This document shows positions 13,386 to 27,000 of a stretch of DNA of 64,000 nucleotides, piece by piece. A program made the translations under genes and the position numbers. The stretch is from Amaranthus tricolor (lineage: Eukaryota; Streptophyta; Magnoliopsida; Caryophyllales; Amaranthaceae). Positions within the stretch are counted from its first letter, which is position 1; every line of letters starts with the position of its first letter. The DNA lies in contig NC_080062.1 in the NCBI RefSeq assembly GCF_026212465.1, positions 2,459,501 through 2,523,500 on the forward strand, read 5' to 3'. Under the pieces are notes generated by a model that did no database searches, had not been told where the DNA came from, and was given only the letters and a program-made list of their open reading frames with translations.

Positions 13386-14847
13386 TACCCTTTCCTAATA
13401 ATTAACTTTTTTGTTTTTTATATTTCTATTATACATTTAATAATAGCTTTTACATTATATATATACTTTATAAATTCATCAAACATGCATCTATAAGTAA
13501 CATGATCTATTATAAGCAAACATCAATGATTCATCAAAAACAAATTATATGAGCAAATTAATATTAATTCATAAAGCATCTACTACTATATAAGCAAATA
13601 TCTCTATAATTGATCATCAAACATCTATAATTCACCAAAAAAAAAGTTAACATCTACTGTGTACATACTCCCTTTATTTTTTTCTTTTTTTTTTCCTATT
13701 AATCTTGAACAAAAAAAATCAGATTTTGTCTCAATTGGAGAATAAAATAGTCAAAAATTCGTTTTTCACCTAGATCTTCTCTTCCCTCGATCCCTGTTTT
13801 CAAAGAAAACTTTTATATTTAACTAATATCTTATATCTAGAAATAATATTATTAGGATATATTATTAATATTTGTTTTGGGGATTAATTTTTAATAGTAG
13901 TACAATATGGGTATAATTTCCAATTCAATCATTCTAATTACACTTTGACAAAGATTTTTTTTTCTTTATCCATATGACTTTAATTGGGAATATTAGTTCT
14001 AAAATATTTAAATCAAAAAAATATACATATTATAATACTGTAGTAAATAGTGAAACCAAGTAAACAGCATATAAATTATAAAACACCCAAAAAAATACTT
14101 AAAATGCATGAAATATAAACTTTACGTACCCTTATTAATTTATTCAGACAATTCATGATTATATTCTTCTTGTAGCAAAATTTTGTAGCCATTTAAAGAG
14201 AAATTACAGGAAATTTAATAAAGCTTGAATTTTTGTATGGAAGAAGAAGAAAAAAAAACCATTTTTATGTTTGAAAATAAAGAGGTATAAGTAATAATGA
14301 AGATATAATTGATATAGAAGCTATATAGTAGGAGTATGGACATGGTTATTATATAATAATGAAGGTATCAATTTATCATTTAATATTCTTAATTTGTTGC
14401 AGTGATAATATTTTAATGCAGAAGGAAAATCTCTTGAATATCTAATTTTAAATTGTTAAATAAACGGCTGAGATAAATATATTAGTATAAAATATAGGGT
14501 TTAAATTATGATCTATGTATTATCATAGTAGAATATGACAGCTACTATAATATATTTTGTACTGTAATTTTCAGATAGTACGTGGCCAAGTTTTGGGTTC
14601 GTAATTTATAATCCGGTGTGACAAAGAAATAACCGCAATTATAAGTGGGTGAAAATTAAGAATATTTAATTATATTATTAGTTTTAATTTTTATCTTGTA
14701 TTATATTATCGTATTTTTTGTCCTATCTTATCTTGTTTTAATTTGTAGGTCTTTTTTAAATTGAAGGACTTATTTAACCGTATTCTCCTTTATGAATATG
14801 GTAATCCTCTTTCATTCTTCCTCAAACTTTATTGATTATAGTTTTTA

Positions 14848-17800
14848 TGGATATTTAATCATATACTTCTGAATTTCTCCGAAATTTACCATATACCACA
14901 ATAAAATTTTTTAATTCACCATATACCATTGGGTTTTCGTACGTTAGCACAAAATAAAATTAATGACAACTGCCGTCAGTGTGTTGTTTGTGGTAAATTA
15001 CCAGTATGCCTTACGCATTCAACTGGCGCCATTGTTAGAGTTAACTTCCCCAAACACAACGTATGTCTTCAAAAAATTGATGCCCCATCTTTCTTCTTTT
15101 CCATTCAAGAAACTCTCTATTCGTCCTCATTGATCTGGAACCCTTAAAATCCATCAAAAATTCGCAAAGTGTCGATTTGTGTGAAGTGAATTGCAGGTTT
15201 GTGATGCAGCGTGGTGGTCGTGACTGAATTTCGCACAAAGTTCGATAATTCGGTGGATTAAGCATATGCAAGGTATTACTATCCTTATCCATTTGCATTT
15301 TGATTTCTGATTTTCTTTTTTTTTTTTGCAAAATTGAGTTAGGGTTAGGATTTGGTGGAAAACGATACATTTATGTCAGTTTGTTAGGATGAGTATAATG
15401 TGGTTGTTAGTTCGTGCTCCAGGGAGTACTTTTGATGTGAGGGTGGATGACAGTGATAAGACCAATTTGATGGAGTTGATTGAGTATATATTTGAGGATT
15501 CATTGAAACAGAACGTATATCTCCCTAAATACTTCACCCTGTTTGTGAGTAAACCTAGAACAAATCGTAAGTTAGAGTTACTTAATGATGGGGCAATGTT
15601 AAAAATGTGGGAGTGGAATGAAGGGAAGAGTGAAATTGAAGTGTTTATAGAAGAGACAGTTACACCATCTCTTGTGTTTCAATCTGCAGAAGCTAGTTGG
15701 GAAAAAACTTTAAAAAACAGGCTTGAAAATATTAGGCTAATGGAGGAAGAGAATAGAAGGATGGCAGAGGAAGCAAAAGCTGAGGAGCAGCTTTTGGCCC
15801 AGCAGACATATAATATGGCTGTAGAGGTTCCTGTTTTGAATGTTGATGATGATAGAATTGAATATGTAAGAGTGTTTGCTACCCCAGCATCTGATGAAGT
15901 TTTACCAGGAGATTTACAACCTCAACCCTCACAACCTCCATGCTCACAATCAAAAACATCTCAACCAAATAACCCTCCAAGAAGAAAAAAGCTTACTCCA
16001 AAGAAGAAGAGAATACCCCCTGCACAGTCAACCCAACAGTAGCCTAGGCAACCAACCCAGCCCAAAGAACAAACCAGGCTTAAACCTAAAGAGTGGAGGG
16101 TGCCTAGAAGCATTACTGTTAAGTTTGGCCTTGATGTTGGCAATAAAACTGCAGCAGGGAGGCAAATCAACCCTAGGAGCAGAAAAAAAAAATTGGTGGT
16201 TGAAGAAATTGATGTTGAGTCTGAGGTTGGCATTCTGATGATAGCGAAGATGGTGATGATGAAGCTTCTCATGTTGCGGCTGATTCTGATATGGAGTTGG
16301 ACATTGAAGACGAGTATATTGTGAGAGAAGAAGATGTTCGTAATAATATACATGAGAAGACCTTTGAGGATTACTTAGATGGGTCTCATGTATTAGACAA
16401 AATGTACAAAAAGGGTAAAATCTGGTCTCACTTACCATTTGGATCCATTGTTCTTGAGGAGTGGTTGATTTTTGAAACCAAAATATAGTTTCTAAATGTA
16501 TTCAGAGATTACTGCATACAAGAGGGCTTCTCTATTTCAGTTGACCATGCTGACAGTAAGAGGTACATAGCAAGGTGTTTGATGAGGGATTGCACTTGAA
16601 GGATTCATGCTTCAGTTCTAAGAGACAAAGTCAGTTGGGCCATAAAGAAGCTAGAAGGAGAGCATGCAACTTGTGGGAGGCTGGAAGAGAATCCTATGGT
16701 CTCTTCAGCATGGCTATGCAGACAATTGTTACAAAACTTAGAGGCATACCTAGACATTTCAGTTGATTCATTGCAGAGGTTGTGCATGGAAAGGTACAGG
16801 ATCCATGTGAAGTTGAGATTGTTATACAAAGTGAAGAGTTTAGCTAGGAAGCAATTACATGGTGGGTTTGCTGAGTCCTATCCAACTCTTCCAAAGTATG
16901 CTGAAATGATAAAGTCCACAAATCTTAGGTCTTATGCTCTGGTTACATGGACTGACATTTGAAATTCAAGGCCTGTTTCATATCTTTTGCAGTTTAAGTG
17001 AGAGGATTCTTAGGTGGTTGTAAACCTATCATAGGAATAGATGGTGCACATTTAAGTGGGTATTACAAAGGGATTATGCTCACTGCAATTGCAATAGATG
17101 AGAATAATGAGATCTTTGTGTTAGCCTATAGGATTGTTGACACAGAGAGCATTGATTTCCGGACTTATTTCTTCAAAAACTTGAGGTGCCTGTTTGCTCA
17201 GTATGGATCTCAGAAAGATGACTGGACTTCTATCAGTGACAGGATGAGGGTAAGTTTCTTCTTTGTCTTTAATTTGAGATTATGAAGTTTTTTATTAACT
17301 TAGTCTTGTTTTTTTAGGGGGTTGAATCAGCATTGTTTGAGGTGTTCCCAAGAGCTACCAGGTGAATATGTTGCCAGCATTTGTACTCAAATTGCAAGGC
17401 TGCAGGATGGAGTGAGACAACATTTCATAAGCAGTTTTGGATTGTTGCAAATGCCTACAATGAGTATGTTTTTGGAAAAGCTATATCCAAGATAAAAGAG
17501 TTTGATGCAACAACATATGATTATCTCACAAATGTAGAAGAGCAGTGGAGTGTGCACATATTTGACAGGACAGTTTGTTGTGATCATAACACAACTAACT
17601 TCGTAGAGTCATTCAATGCAATAATAAAGGCCAAAAGGGACATGCCTGTGTTGACATTGCTGGAAGGTAAATTTGTGTCCCTATTTTGCCCATTTAAATG
17701 CAAAAAGAATGTTGTTTCTTACTATGGTTTTTTTTTGAATAATTAAGCTGTCAGGAATTGATGCATGAAAAAGATGGGTTCCAGGCTCGATAAAGCAGTG

Positions 17801-18747
17801 GGCATGGAACCTAGTGAGTTGACAGAGCATGCAAATAGGGAGCTGGCGACTACGACTGATGAGTCTAGGTTCTGCCATGTCAATGCAGCTGGTGGTGGAG
17901 AGTTTGAGGTGAAGGATGGTCATGCCAAGTTCCCTGTCACCCTTGGAAATATGACTTTTGGGTGTGGGGAATGACAAGGATCAGGGATCCCTTGCAAGCA
18001 TGGTCTCAGGGTCATTTACAACCAGAGACTTGATCCTAGGGACTTTGTCTCACCTTTCTACAAGGGGGCTGCATACAAACTCACTTATGAAGACCACATC
18101 CACCCCATGGCTGATCCAACTCACTGGCCTTCACTTGATGTGCCAGAAATTGCACCACGCCAAGGGAAAAGAAATGCTGGCAGACCACCTAAGCAAAGGA
18201 GAAGAGCTGATCATAAAGCAAAAAAAGAAAAGAGGCACAAGAATAACAAATGCAGCCTATGCAAAGAACTAGGCCACAATGCAGTGACATGCAAGGAAAA
18301 AAAGGCATCAGCAAAGAAGGCAAAACATGCAGCTTCCTCTTCACAGCAAGGCAACACAAGGGGGAAGAGAAAGGCCGCTGCTTAGCATTGTTTAGTGTCA
18401 TTTTTTGGTGAACAGTGTTTAGTGTCAAGTTGCTTTTGAACAAAATGTTAACTACTTGGTTTGTATGACACTTCTTTTGTTTATCACAATTCCAATGTAT
18501 GCACAAACTAGCCCTTACACTCTGCCAATGGCTATATTTTTTTTAAAAAATGGTATTTGACGCAAAAAAAAAAATAATGGTATATGGTGAATTATTAATT
18601 TACCACAAACGGCACACTGACGGCAGTTGTCATTAATGGTATTATGTGCTAACGTATGAAAACTCAATGGTATATGGTGAATCAAAAAATTTTGTGCAGT
18701 ATATGGTGAATTTCGGAGAAACTCAGTGGTATATCATGAAATATCCA
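14848..18747 (+). mobile_element. MULE (Mutator-like) DNA transposon, 3.9 kb, decayed
   Basis: A 9-bp target duplication, TAGTTTTTA, lies at 14839-14847 and 18748-18756; one extra matching base on each side makes the exact edge ambiguous. The terminal inverted repeats are about 150 bp (14848-15002 and about 18595-18747), starting TGGATATTT and containing TTTCTCCGAAATT, several 'caccatatacca' words and TGACGGCAGTTGTCATTAA. Nine-base duplications with long inverted ends and an internal MULE transposase identify the superfamily. The ends are still well matched, so they could in principle be mobilised by a working relative, but the internal gene is broken. Confidence 0.93.
15389..18385 (+). pseudogene. 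MuDR-type transposase, broken
   Basis: Pieces of a plant MULE transposase appear in the normal order. The N-terminal region is 15389-16042, followed by an acidic linker. At 16600-16960 is the region before the catalytic core. The core begins at 16998 with GIDGAHLSGYYKG and continues to an intron (GTAAGT at 17251 to TTTTTTAG near 17319). A further block runs 17381-17666, then a SWIM zinc finger (CGE...GIPCKHG, about 17960-17998). A CCHC zinc knuckle (CSLCKELGHNAVTC) lies near 18252-18293. Lesions are numerous: a TAG at 16040; a frameshift near 16230; a TAG at 16486; a TGA near 16598 and another at 17972, each where relatives have tryptophan; and further stops near 16960. The TGG-to-TGA and probable CAG-to-TAG changes fit C-to-T decay of methylated DNA. 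It cannot encode an active enzyme. Confidence 0.9.
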
Positions 18748-18756
18748 TAGTTTTTA

Positions 18757-21056
18757 TGAGGTGGATAAACTAGGTATGAATATGATAATGATAATCATGA
18801 TGTCAAGTGGGTTGAAATATAAAAAAAAAGTAAAAGTGGGAATAAGGTGAAGTATATATTGAGCGAATTAGGAAGAAATATGTGGATGAAATGAAAAATA
18901 CATAAGTTAAATGTGTGGATGAGAATTAAAAAAAATTTGCGACTCCATGACACAAATTTCAACAATAAGATTTTGTCGAGTTAATTAGGATCATATCCAT
19001 TACTTTAACGGCTCATTTGGTCATCGACATTAAATGTTTGGAATGAAATAGAAGGTTAATTAGGGTACTTTTGGTAGAATATCTATTAACATGTTTAATG
19101 ATCATACTTGTTCTCCTTTAACAATCTCTTTTTCTTTACAAAATTTATTAATATATTGCATCATCATTATGTGAAAATATAGTATTAGGTAATAATGAGT
19201 GAACCAAATAAATGTTTATATGATCAAAGTATTATTTCCATGGCAATAACAACATACATATTATGAAAATTTACACTATAAATTATTCTCATTATACTAC
19301 CATTTAGTACCAATGACTAAATAGACCGCAAAAATAATAAGTGGTCCATTGCTCGATCTAAGATTAAAATTGCATGATGGAGAAAAAATAAAACGTATTA
19401 TGAGATTTTATTATTTTTGAATAATAAATGCCTAAATCTTAGTAAAATAAAAAAAAATTAATAATAATGATCCTAGTTCAATGGTATTTCAACAATTTGT
19501 TGGTTATGTGTGTCTCCATATTGTAAGTGACTATAGTCTATAGGGACCTGAGTATGTTTGGTGTTCGAATTTTCTACACTTAACCTTTATTGTTGAAATG
19601 ACATGTCCAACAATCCTTACAAGTTACAACCATTGTCTAAGTCTCTAAGATCTTAATTTTTTTCACAAAATTTTGGTTAATTTTTTATTGTAAGAACTAA
19701 GGTGAAAGCATGATGACAATGGGTTGGATTTATATCAAATGTTTCGATACTGCCTACTTTGACTTTATTATAAATTAAAGTTGGACTTTTAAACTTTAAC
19801 TTGAATTTGAATTCAAATTCAAAATAGACTGTCGAATTTCCAATAGTATCTCGAGGATTAATTTATTTTTATAACAATAGACATAGGCTACTATTTGCCT
19901 ATATTCTGCTTATAAACAAATAACAATACTCAAGCAATTTGCTCGTATTCTACTTAATAAAAAACAATACACAAAGTCACAATATTTAGTCTTTCGAGTA
20001 GGCACATCAAAGTTATTTTATTAATAGTTTGATTGGAGGATCTCCAATTTTTTTTTATAAAGTCCAATAACTCTATCACTTACGATAAATGCATAAATAA
20101 TAGTCAAAATAGACACATTTATATGTTTGTAGAGACTTAAAAATTTTTAATATAGCTTTTCTTTTTTAAGCAATTTTGGCGTTTTTGTTGTCATTCTTCT
20201 TCTTTGTTTCTTTTTTGTGTTTTCTTATGTAAATAAGAAATACATAACTTCTACATCTCCATACTAACAACAAGTTGGATGTCTTTTGTTATTCATATGT
20301 CTTGACAATGAAAATAGATTTTTTTGGTAGTTTTCGACAAAAAGATATTATTCTTAGTAGTTGTGGGATTAAAAATCAAATACTTTCTTCGTTTTTGTTC
20401 TTCCCAAATTAAATATATAAATATTAAAGTCAAATTTTGACTGCAATATTTTATCAATCTTTATGAAAACTCTTTACATATGAAATCTTAATAAATTCGT
20501 CTCGATTAATAATTCTAAATAATAACATTCATAACTATAATATAATAAACTCCCAATTGATATGTATTTGACTTCTACATTTATATTGAGATTTATGAAA
20601 AAAATAATAAGTAAAACAAAAGAAAACAAGAGTAGTTTTTACCAAAACAAAACTTATCCTATGTTTTTGACAATTTTTTCATCTAAAAATTCACATTTAC
20701 ATTCACATTCACATTCACATATATATTTTAATAAAAAAATGTTAAAGATATTAGGTACATGAGTCACACACACGTGTGAAATGTCGCAGTACATTATTTA
20801 CAATTTTACCCTCCATCAAGATGTACCATCATCGTCGATGAGCTTGATGCCGTATCCACCACCGCCCTCTCTTCCTTCTTAAACTCTACCACATAAAATC
20901 CCCAAATTTTCCCCAAATCCCTAAAATCCCTCCATTAATATTAAACCCTAATCCCAATCCCAATTCCTCAAATATCAATATGCAATTCTCCACAAATCTC
21001 CTTCATCTCCCTCCTCCAAAACCCTAACCTTAATTGTTGTTTCTCCTAATCTTCCA
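18757..21056. other. Intergenic DNA and eIF2B-delta upstream region
   Basis: AT-rich sequence with no gene. A perfect palindrome, GAATTTGAATTCAAATTC, sits near 19805, and a (ACATTC)n run at about 20694-20721. The last 300 bases turn C-rich (ccctaatcccaatccc) and form the 5' leader of the eIF2B-delta gene. Confidence 0.5.
20769..20778. promoter_or_regulatory. G-box palindrome upstream of eIF2B-delta
   Basis: CACACGTGTG contains the CACGTG core bound by plant bZIP and bHLH factors and lies 279 bp before the start codon. Whether it is used is inference. Confidence 0.4.
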
Positions 21057-24000
21057 ATGGATCCTCCACGTCGCAACACTCGTTCCGTAATCGACCCGAA
21101 AATCCGTCAAGTCGGATTTTTCGCACCACCCGATAGAACTCATTCGGATTCTCTCTCTTCATCATCTTCTTCTTCTCCGGTTGCCGATATTTCTCCTTCC
21201 GGAAATTCTTTATCTCCTGTAATGATTCCACCGCCACGGCATTCTTCCGATACTCACATTCTACTCACTTCTTCTCGTCCTGTAATTTCTTCGCCGCTTC
21301 GTCGTCCTTCATCGGATGTTGTTACTGCTCATCTTGTTGTTGGGAGTTACAATCCTTCCGACATTTTTCCGTCTGAGTCGGAATATTCTGAGGATGTTGT
21401 GGTTACTCCTTCGAAAGGAGGGAGGAAAAGTGGTAGTAAGTTCGCTTCGTCGTTGCCGAGTGGCGGTGTTGGTGGTGGGTTTGAATTGATGGTAGGGAAG
21501 GTTGGGAGGAATGGTAGTGTGGTGGTTGATAGTAGTAGTCTAGTTTCATCAACTGGGGTTAATTTGTCGTCTAGGAAATCAGGTATATTGTTAATTTGAT
21601 ATTAAATTGCATTGAATGCTTATGCATTTGTTTTGTTGTTAGCTAGAATTTAATTGGGTATGCTGAAATTTAATTGTTTGGGTGGGTTTATGAGTGAGAT
21701 AAATAGCGGATTCATAGGGGTTGAGTACTTGAGTTTGAATGTGGTTAACTGGTTATGCTATACATTGTTAATTAGCTATTTTTGCTGCGAAATTCTCGAT
21801 TTACTTTTTTGGGATGTTTAATTTGGTGGAAATTATTTTTCCGTATTAAAAGGGAATTAAAGCAGAAAACTTGGATGGAAAAGAGTTTTTTTTTTTAAAT
21901 TTTTTTTTTATTATTGCTTTGCAAATATTTGCCTTCAAAATTTAGAAGGAAATCAATTTTTGTCCGCTCAACCATCTCCAACAATTGGATTTCCCTGAGT
22001 TTTCCGTCAAACCAAACAAAAGAAAATCAATTGCCATTCGTGTTTTCCTTTGAAATTGTTATCCAGACCATAAAAAATGTTTTCCAATAAATCAATCACC
22101 GCCGTAGTTTAATTCAGGAAAATGTTGATTATTTTTGGATTTGTGGTGAAGTTCTGGTGTAGTGGCTTGGTGCATTGTTAAGCTAAGACTTTAGACTGGT
22201 GTAGGTTTTTAGGTTATATTTGATGTACATTTTCTATTTTTTTTGTCACTTTCATGTTTTGTTCAATTCATTTTTGAGATGAGACTAGCCATTGGAGTGT
22301 TGAATCTGCTCACTGCATTGGAGATGAGAGTAGGAAGGTGTGATTAGAATTTTGAACAATGGGTTTGAGTTGGGTGTGTTAGAAGCATTTGGGTTTACTT
22401 TGAGCGTACTCGTGAGTTCCTATTTCACCTAAAATTTTCAAATTGCTTCCAAACCTGAAGATATTGTGGGGTAAATATTCAAGGGATTGAAGTGGGTAAT
22501 GTTTCAATCTAATTGATTTTTTTTTGGCTGTGAGAAATTGGAGAGGAGAGATGTAAATTAGAAGAGGAAAAGGTGACTGATGGGATGATCTTCGTCTTTT
22601 CACGTTTAAAGAAGTCAAAGTAAAAGTTGGTATTGATAAAATGTATGTAGTTCTAAAATCTAAACTTTTAATAAGGCTTCCATTTGTTTAATACTTTTAT
22701 AATAATGATTTATATTTGCTCAGTTCAAACTTGGTTCATCAACTCCATAAATGAAGAGTAAAATGCCTTATTAGGAAAATTTGTTATTTGTTAAACATAA
22801 ACCTAAATATTGACCTCTTGCTCAAAATAAATCAACTATTGATTAGCTCAAAACAAACACAACTATTATATGTATCTTCTCAAAATAAGCTTATTGGTCT
22901 TTTTAGGGTTTATTTTGTGAAGATAATATAATAGTTGTTTATTTTTAGAAGATACATCTAATAGTTGGGTATATTTTGAGTTAATCTATAGCCGAGTTTA
23001 TTTTAAGCAAATGGGTAATAGTAGGTTTTTTTCTTTTACAATATTTTCTTTAAAATAATCTAGTGAAGTGCAATATTGACAAACACAAAGTAGCAAAAGG
23101 CATCAAATTTTGTTTAAAACATTTTTCAAACAAAATGTCATTTTTTTCCTTCCAATGAGAAGGAAATTTTGAATTGTCTTGATGATGCTTCCCTCCAAAA
23201 TGGCTTTACTCTTGAGTTATTAACTATTATATGCTGCTATGGTGTTCTTTTAGTATATAGTTTTTGTTGCTACTGTTGTTGGATTAATGTATTTTTTTTG
23301 AATGTATAATGTGAATCTGTGACGACTCTTTATATTCGCGGTGTTGTGAGTGGTGAGAACATTGACTTCAGCAGTGGACAGTGCTTAGGAATATTTAAAA
23401 GGAAGGTTATTCATTTTCTTAGTTTATTTATGTTATGCTACGCTGTTCGTTCTTTGCTGCATTTAATTGACCATTGATGTTTCAATATCTGCAATTTGCA
23501 CATCCATGGATATAATTTAAGCTGTATGATCTTCACCAAATCAAAAATTATTGTCTGTTATGTATGACATAATTGCGTCCCATTGTCATTATCAACTTTT
23601 TTATTGTTGAATATGAGATCTTCTCCCTATACATAGAAGAACGATCGTAGATGTCATGAGTTATTGACTAATTTATTATGATTTACATCATTCGCAAGGC
23701 ATGTACTCGAAGTTGACTTGATGTTGTATTAATCCTTTTGATTAGCATCTGTTGCTATTTAACATGGGTAGAAACAAGATGGCTAGTGCTCAATAGGGTA
23801 GATTCTTGAGGCTTCAAGCCAAGTAGCCAACTTATCAAGCAGCTTTTATATTTTGATGAGAATGTACTGATGGACTGATGTTCACATAAATCCCATTCCT
23901 ACTATTTTATGCCTTTTATGTTGATTTGAAGCTTTCTCCAAGCCCCGTCCTTCCAGTTAGTTTTTTTTCAAAGTATGCACATCTATGAGAATATTGTGCC

Positions 24001-27000
24001 TATACTATGCTTCAAATTTGCTTATCTGAGTAGTTGTAGCATTATTAAAACCTGAAGATTTTCTGTAGAAAAAGCTGGAGAAGCGTATGCTCCAAATGAA
24101 CAACCTGTCAAGTCATCAAAGGAAAAAATGTCTAAAGCTGAAAGGCGTGCCCTTCAGGAATCCCAAAGGGCTGCTAAGGCTGCTGCAAAAGGTGTGTATT
24201 ACTCATTTCTTCATGTCCCACATTGTTCATGTTATTTCTTATGAAAAATTTTGGTCGATGTTATGCGAGTTACTTTGAATCTAGATTCTTTCTTGCTTGT
24301 AATATACAACCAATCAATCATTTGCATTAATTAGTAGTTAAGGAAGTTTTGATTGTGTCTGAACCCTGATGGTTGTGGCATAGTTGCATTTATGTTTCTT
24401 AAGTGCAATTTTTGAGGTGTCTTATATACCTATAATGTGAACCTAACTTCTAATGTTATTGAATTCTTTATTTGGAAATGACTTTTTTCCTTTCCTTTTC
24501 TTGGCGTTAAGTTATCAATGTTTCCTGTCAGGTGGCAACAGACTTGATACGTTCTCATTTTTTAATTGTCGTGCCATACTGCCTTTCATAATCCCCCCAG
24601 TTGATTACTTTTTTCCATTTCCTTTTTGTTCCTTTGGTCTTTTGCTGGCATGAAAATAACGGTAGCGATGTCTATCTTGGTCAATATCCAGTGTCCATGT
24701 GTTCCTGGAGTATTAAAGATGTTATATTTTTTGGCGTCCTATTTTTTTTTTTAAATCTTTTTTATATTTGATCAATTAGAATATAGGATTTCTGAGCAAT
24801 ATACTTCACTCTTCTAGGTGGTAGGCATATACTACAATTATAACTTCATCGATATCACTGGTGAGACTTTGAGTATGTATATATTCAGACGTGGGCCATT
24901 CATTATAAAAATTCTGTTGCTGGAAATTTTCTGTGTTGTTGCTCCACCTCTTTCTCGAATAATTGTGACTTAGCTTTTAAAAAAACTACAGAGCTTACTC
25001 TTCTTTCTTATTAGTATTGTTGTAGTTATATGCTTTTTGCTTTTTTGATTTCCTTTCTATTATTTACTATCTTGTGTTTTGTGACTTTATTTTTGGATAT
25101 GCTATACGGTACATGATCTTATGAATTTCATTTGACATATTATTCTGTATGTGTATTGACTTCTTTATACTTTGACATGATTTGTCTGTAGCTGGAGCTG
25201 GGGTGTCGGGGAGTTCCAAGCAAGCTAAAGCTGCAAAGGCTTCTGTGCAGAATAAAGATAATGCTTCTGTTGCAGCATCTGAAAAGAAAGGTGGTGATCG
25301 TCAGTCAGAGAAGGAGAGGAAAAAGGATGTCCCGCATCCTCGAATGCAGTTTGATGATGAGACACGAGTGGAGAAAGCAAAAAAGCGCGCTGTTGTAAAC
25401 AAGAAAGAAGTGAGAAACAGAGTTGAACTCTTTAGGCATCTTCCTCAATATGAACATGGAACACTGCTACCTGATCTAGAGTCCAAGTTTTTCCAATTAG
25501 AGCCAATGCATCCAGCTGTTTACAAGGTATTGCTGCATTTTGTGTCTTGTTATCTTGTTTGGGCTAAAATTTGAGGTTTCAGTATCAGCTAAGGCCAAAT
25601 TAAGTATAATATTTGTTACAAGCAATCTCACGTTGATTTGTTTTGGTTCAAGTAGCCAACCTCATTATTGGGATGAAGAATTTAACTTTGTTGTGTGAGT
25701 ATTAGAGTTGGATGCTGGTCAATTTTTTATCGCTCATAACTTCAATTTTCTGGATGGCAATGTGCTTGAATTTTGAAAGTAATAACTGGTGACTTACTCA
25801 TTACATATTTTCTTATTACATAACTTTTTAAACCTCTGTTGGCTGTCAGCTGGCCACCTCTTTCTCTCTCTGTCCCTGCTCTCTCCTGTTTCCTTCATCT
25901 TGCCTAGAACTGCTTAAAATCATAGTGATAATGAAAAAGCTCTTTGTTCTGTGAAAGTGATAACATTCTTTTGGCCAACATGCACAATTATTTGGGAATT
26001 TTCTTTCCTTTCCTTTTTTGTGATAGTTCATTCCGATGATTGATTTTCAGGTTGGACTCCGATATATAACTGGAGACATTTCAGGTGGCAATGCCCGCTG
26101 CATTGCGATGCTTCAAGCATTTCAGGAGGCTATTAAAGACTATTCGACACCGCCAGAAAAGGCTATGATTAGAGACCTTACTGCAAGAATTGGTAGTTAT
26201 GTTTCGTTTCTGATTGAATGCAGGCCTCTTTCAGTGAGTATGGGTAATGCTATTAGATTCTTGAAGAATCGAATTGCCAAGTTGCCTTTGAGTATGTCTG
26301 AGTCTGAAGCAAAGACTTCTCTGCAATCTGATATTGATTATTTTATTAATGAGAAAATACTGATTGCTGACAAAGCCATAGTCAAACATGCTGTTACCAA
26401 AATCAGGGATGGGGATGTCCTCCTCACTTATGGGTCATCATCGGCTGTGGAATTGATATTTCTACATGCACATGAGATGGGAAAACGATTCCGCGTAGTC
26501 ATAGTTGACTCACGTCCAAAGCTTGAGGGCCAACTTTTGCTTCGCAGATTGGTAGCCAGGGGTCTGAAGTGCTCATACACTCATATAAATGCTGTATCAT
26601 ATATTATGCATGAAGTCTCTCGAGTTTTCTTGGGGGCTGCTGCAATTTTGTCAAATGGAACAGTTTACTCTAGGGTTGGGACTGCTTGTGTAGCTATGGT
26701 GGCTCATACCTTCCATGTCCCGGTGTTGGTTTGCTGTGAAGCGTATAAATTTCATGAAAGGGTTCAACTTGATTCTATATGTTTTAATGAACTCGGTATG
26801 TGTTTCCATTTGCCCTTGGTTACCTTCTGCTTCCCTTAGTCTATTCTTTTAATTTTGTCCAGCATGAGTTATTTTGTCTTTGTACTACTCGTCAGGCGAC
26901 TCCGATGCAATTTTAAAGGTTCCTGGTAGAAGAGAAATCAATTACTTGGATGGTAGCGAGAATTTGCAACTTTTAAATCTGATGTAAGTTATTAGAAGCA

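Noticed and set aside
16028..16438. Minus-strand frames of 130-136 residues in the MULE
   Set aside because: They are antisense to the transposase linker and have no domain.
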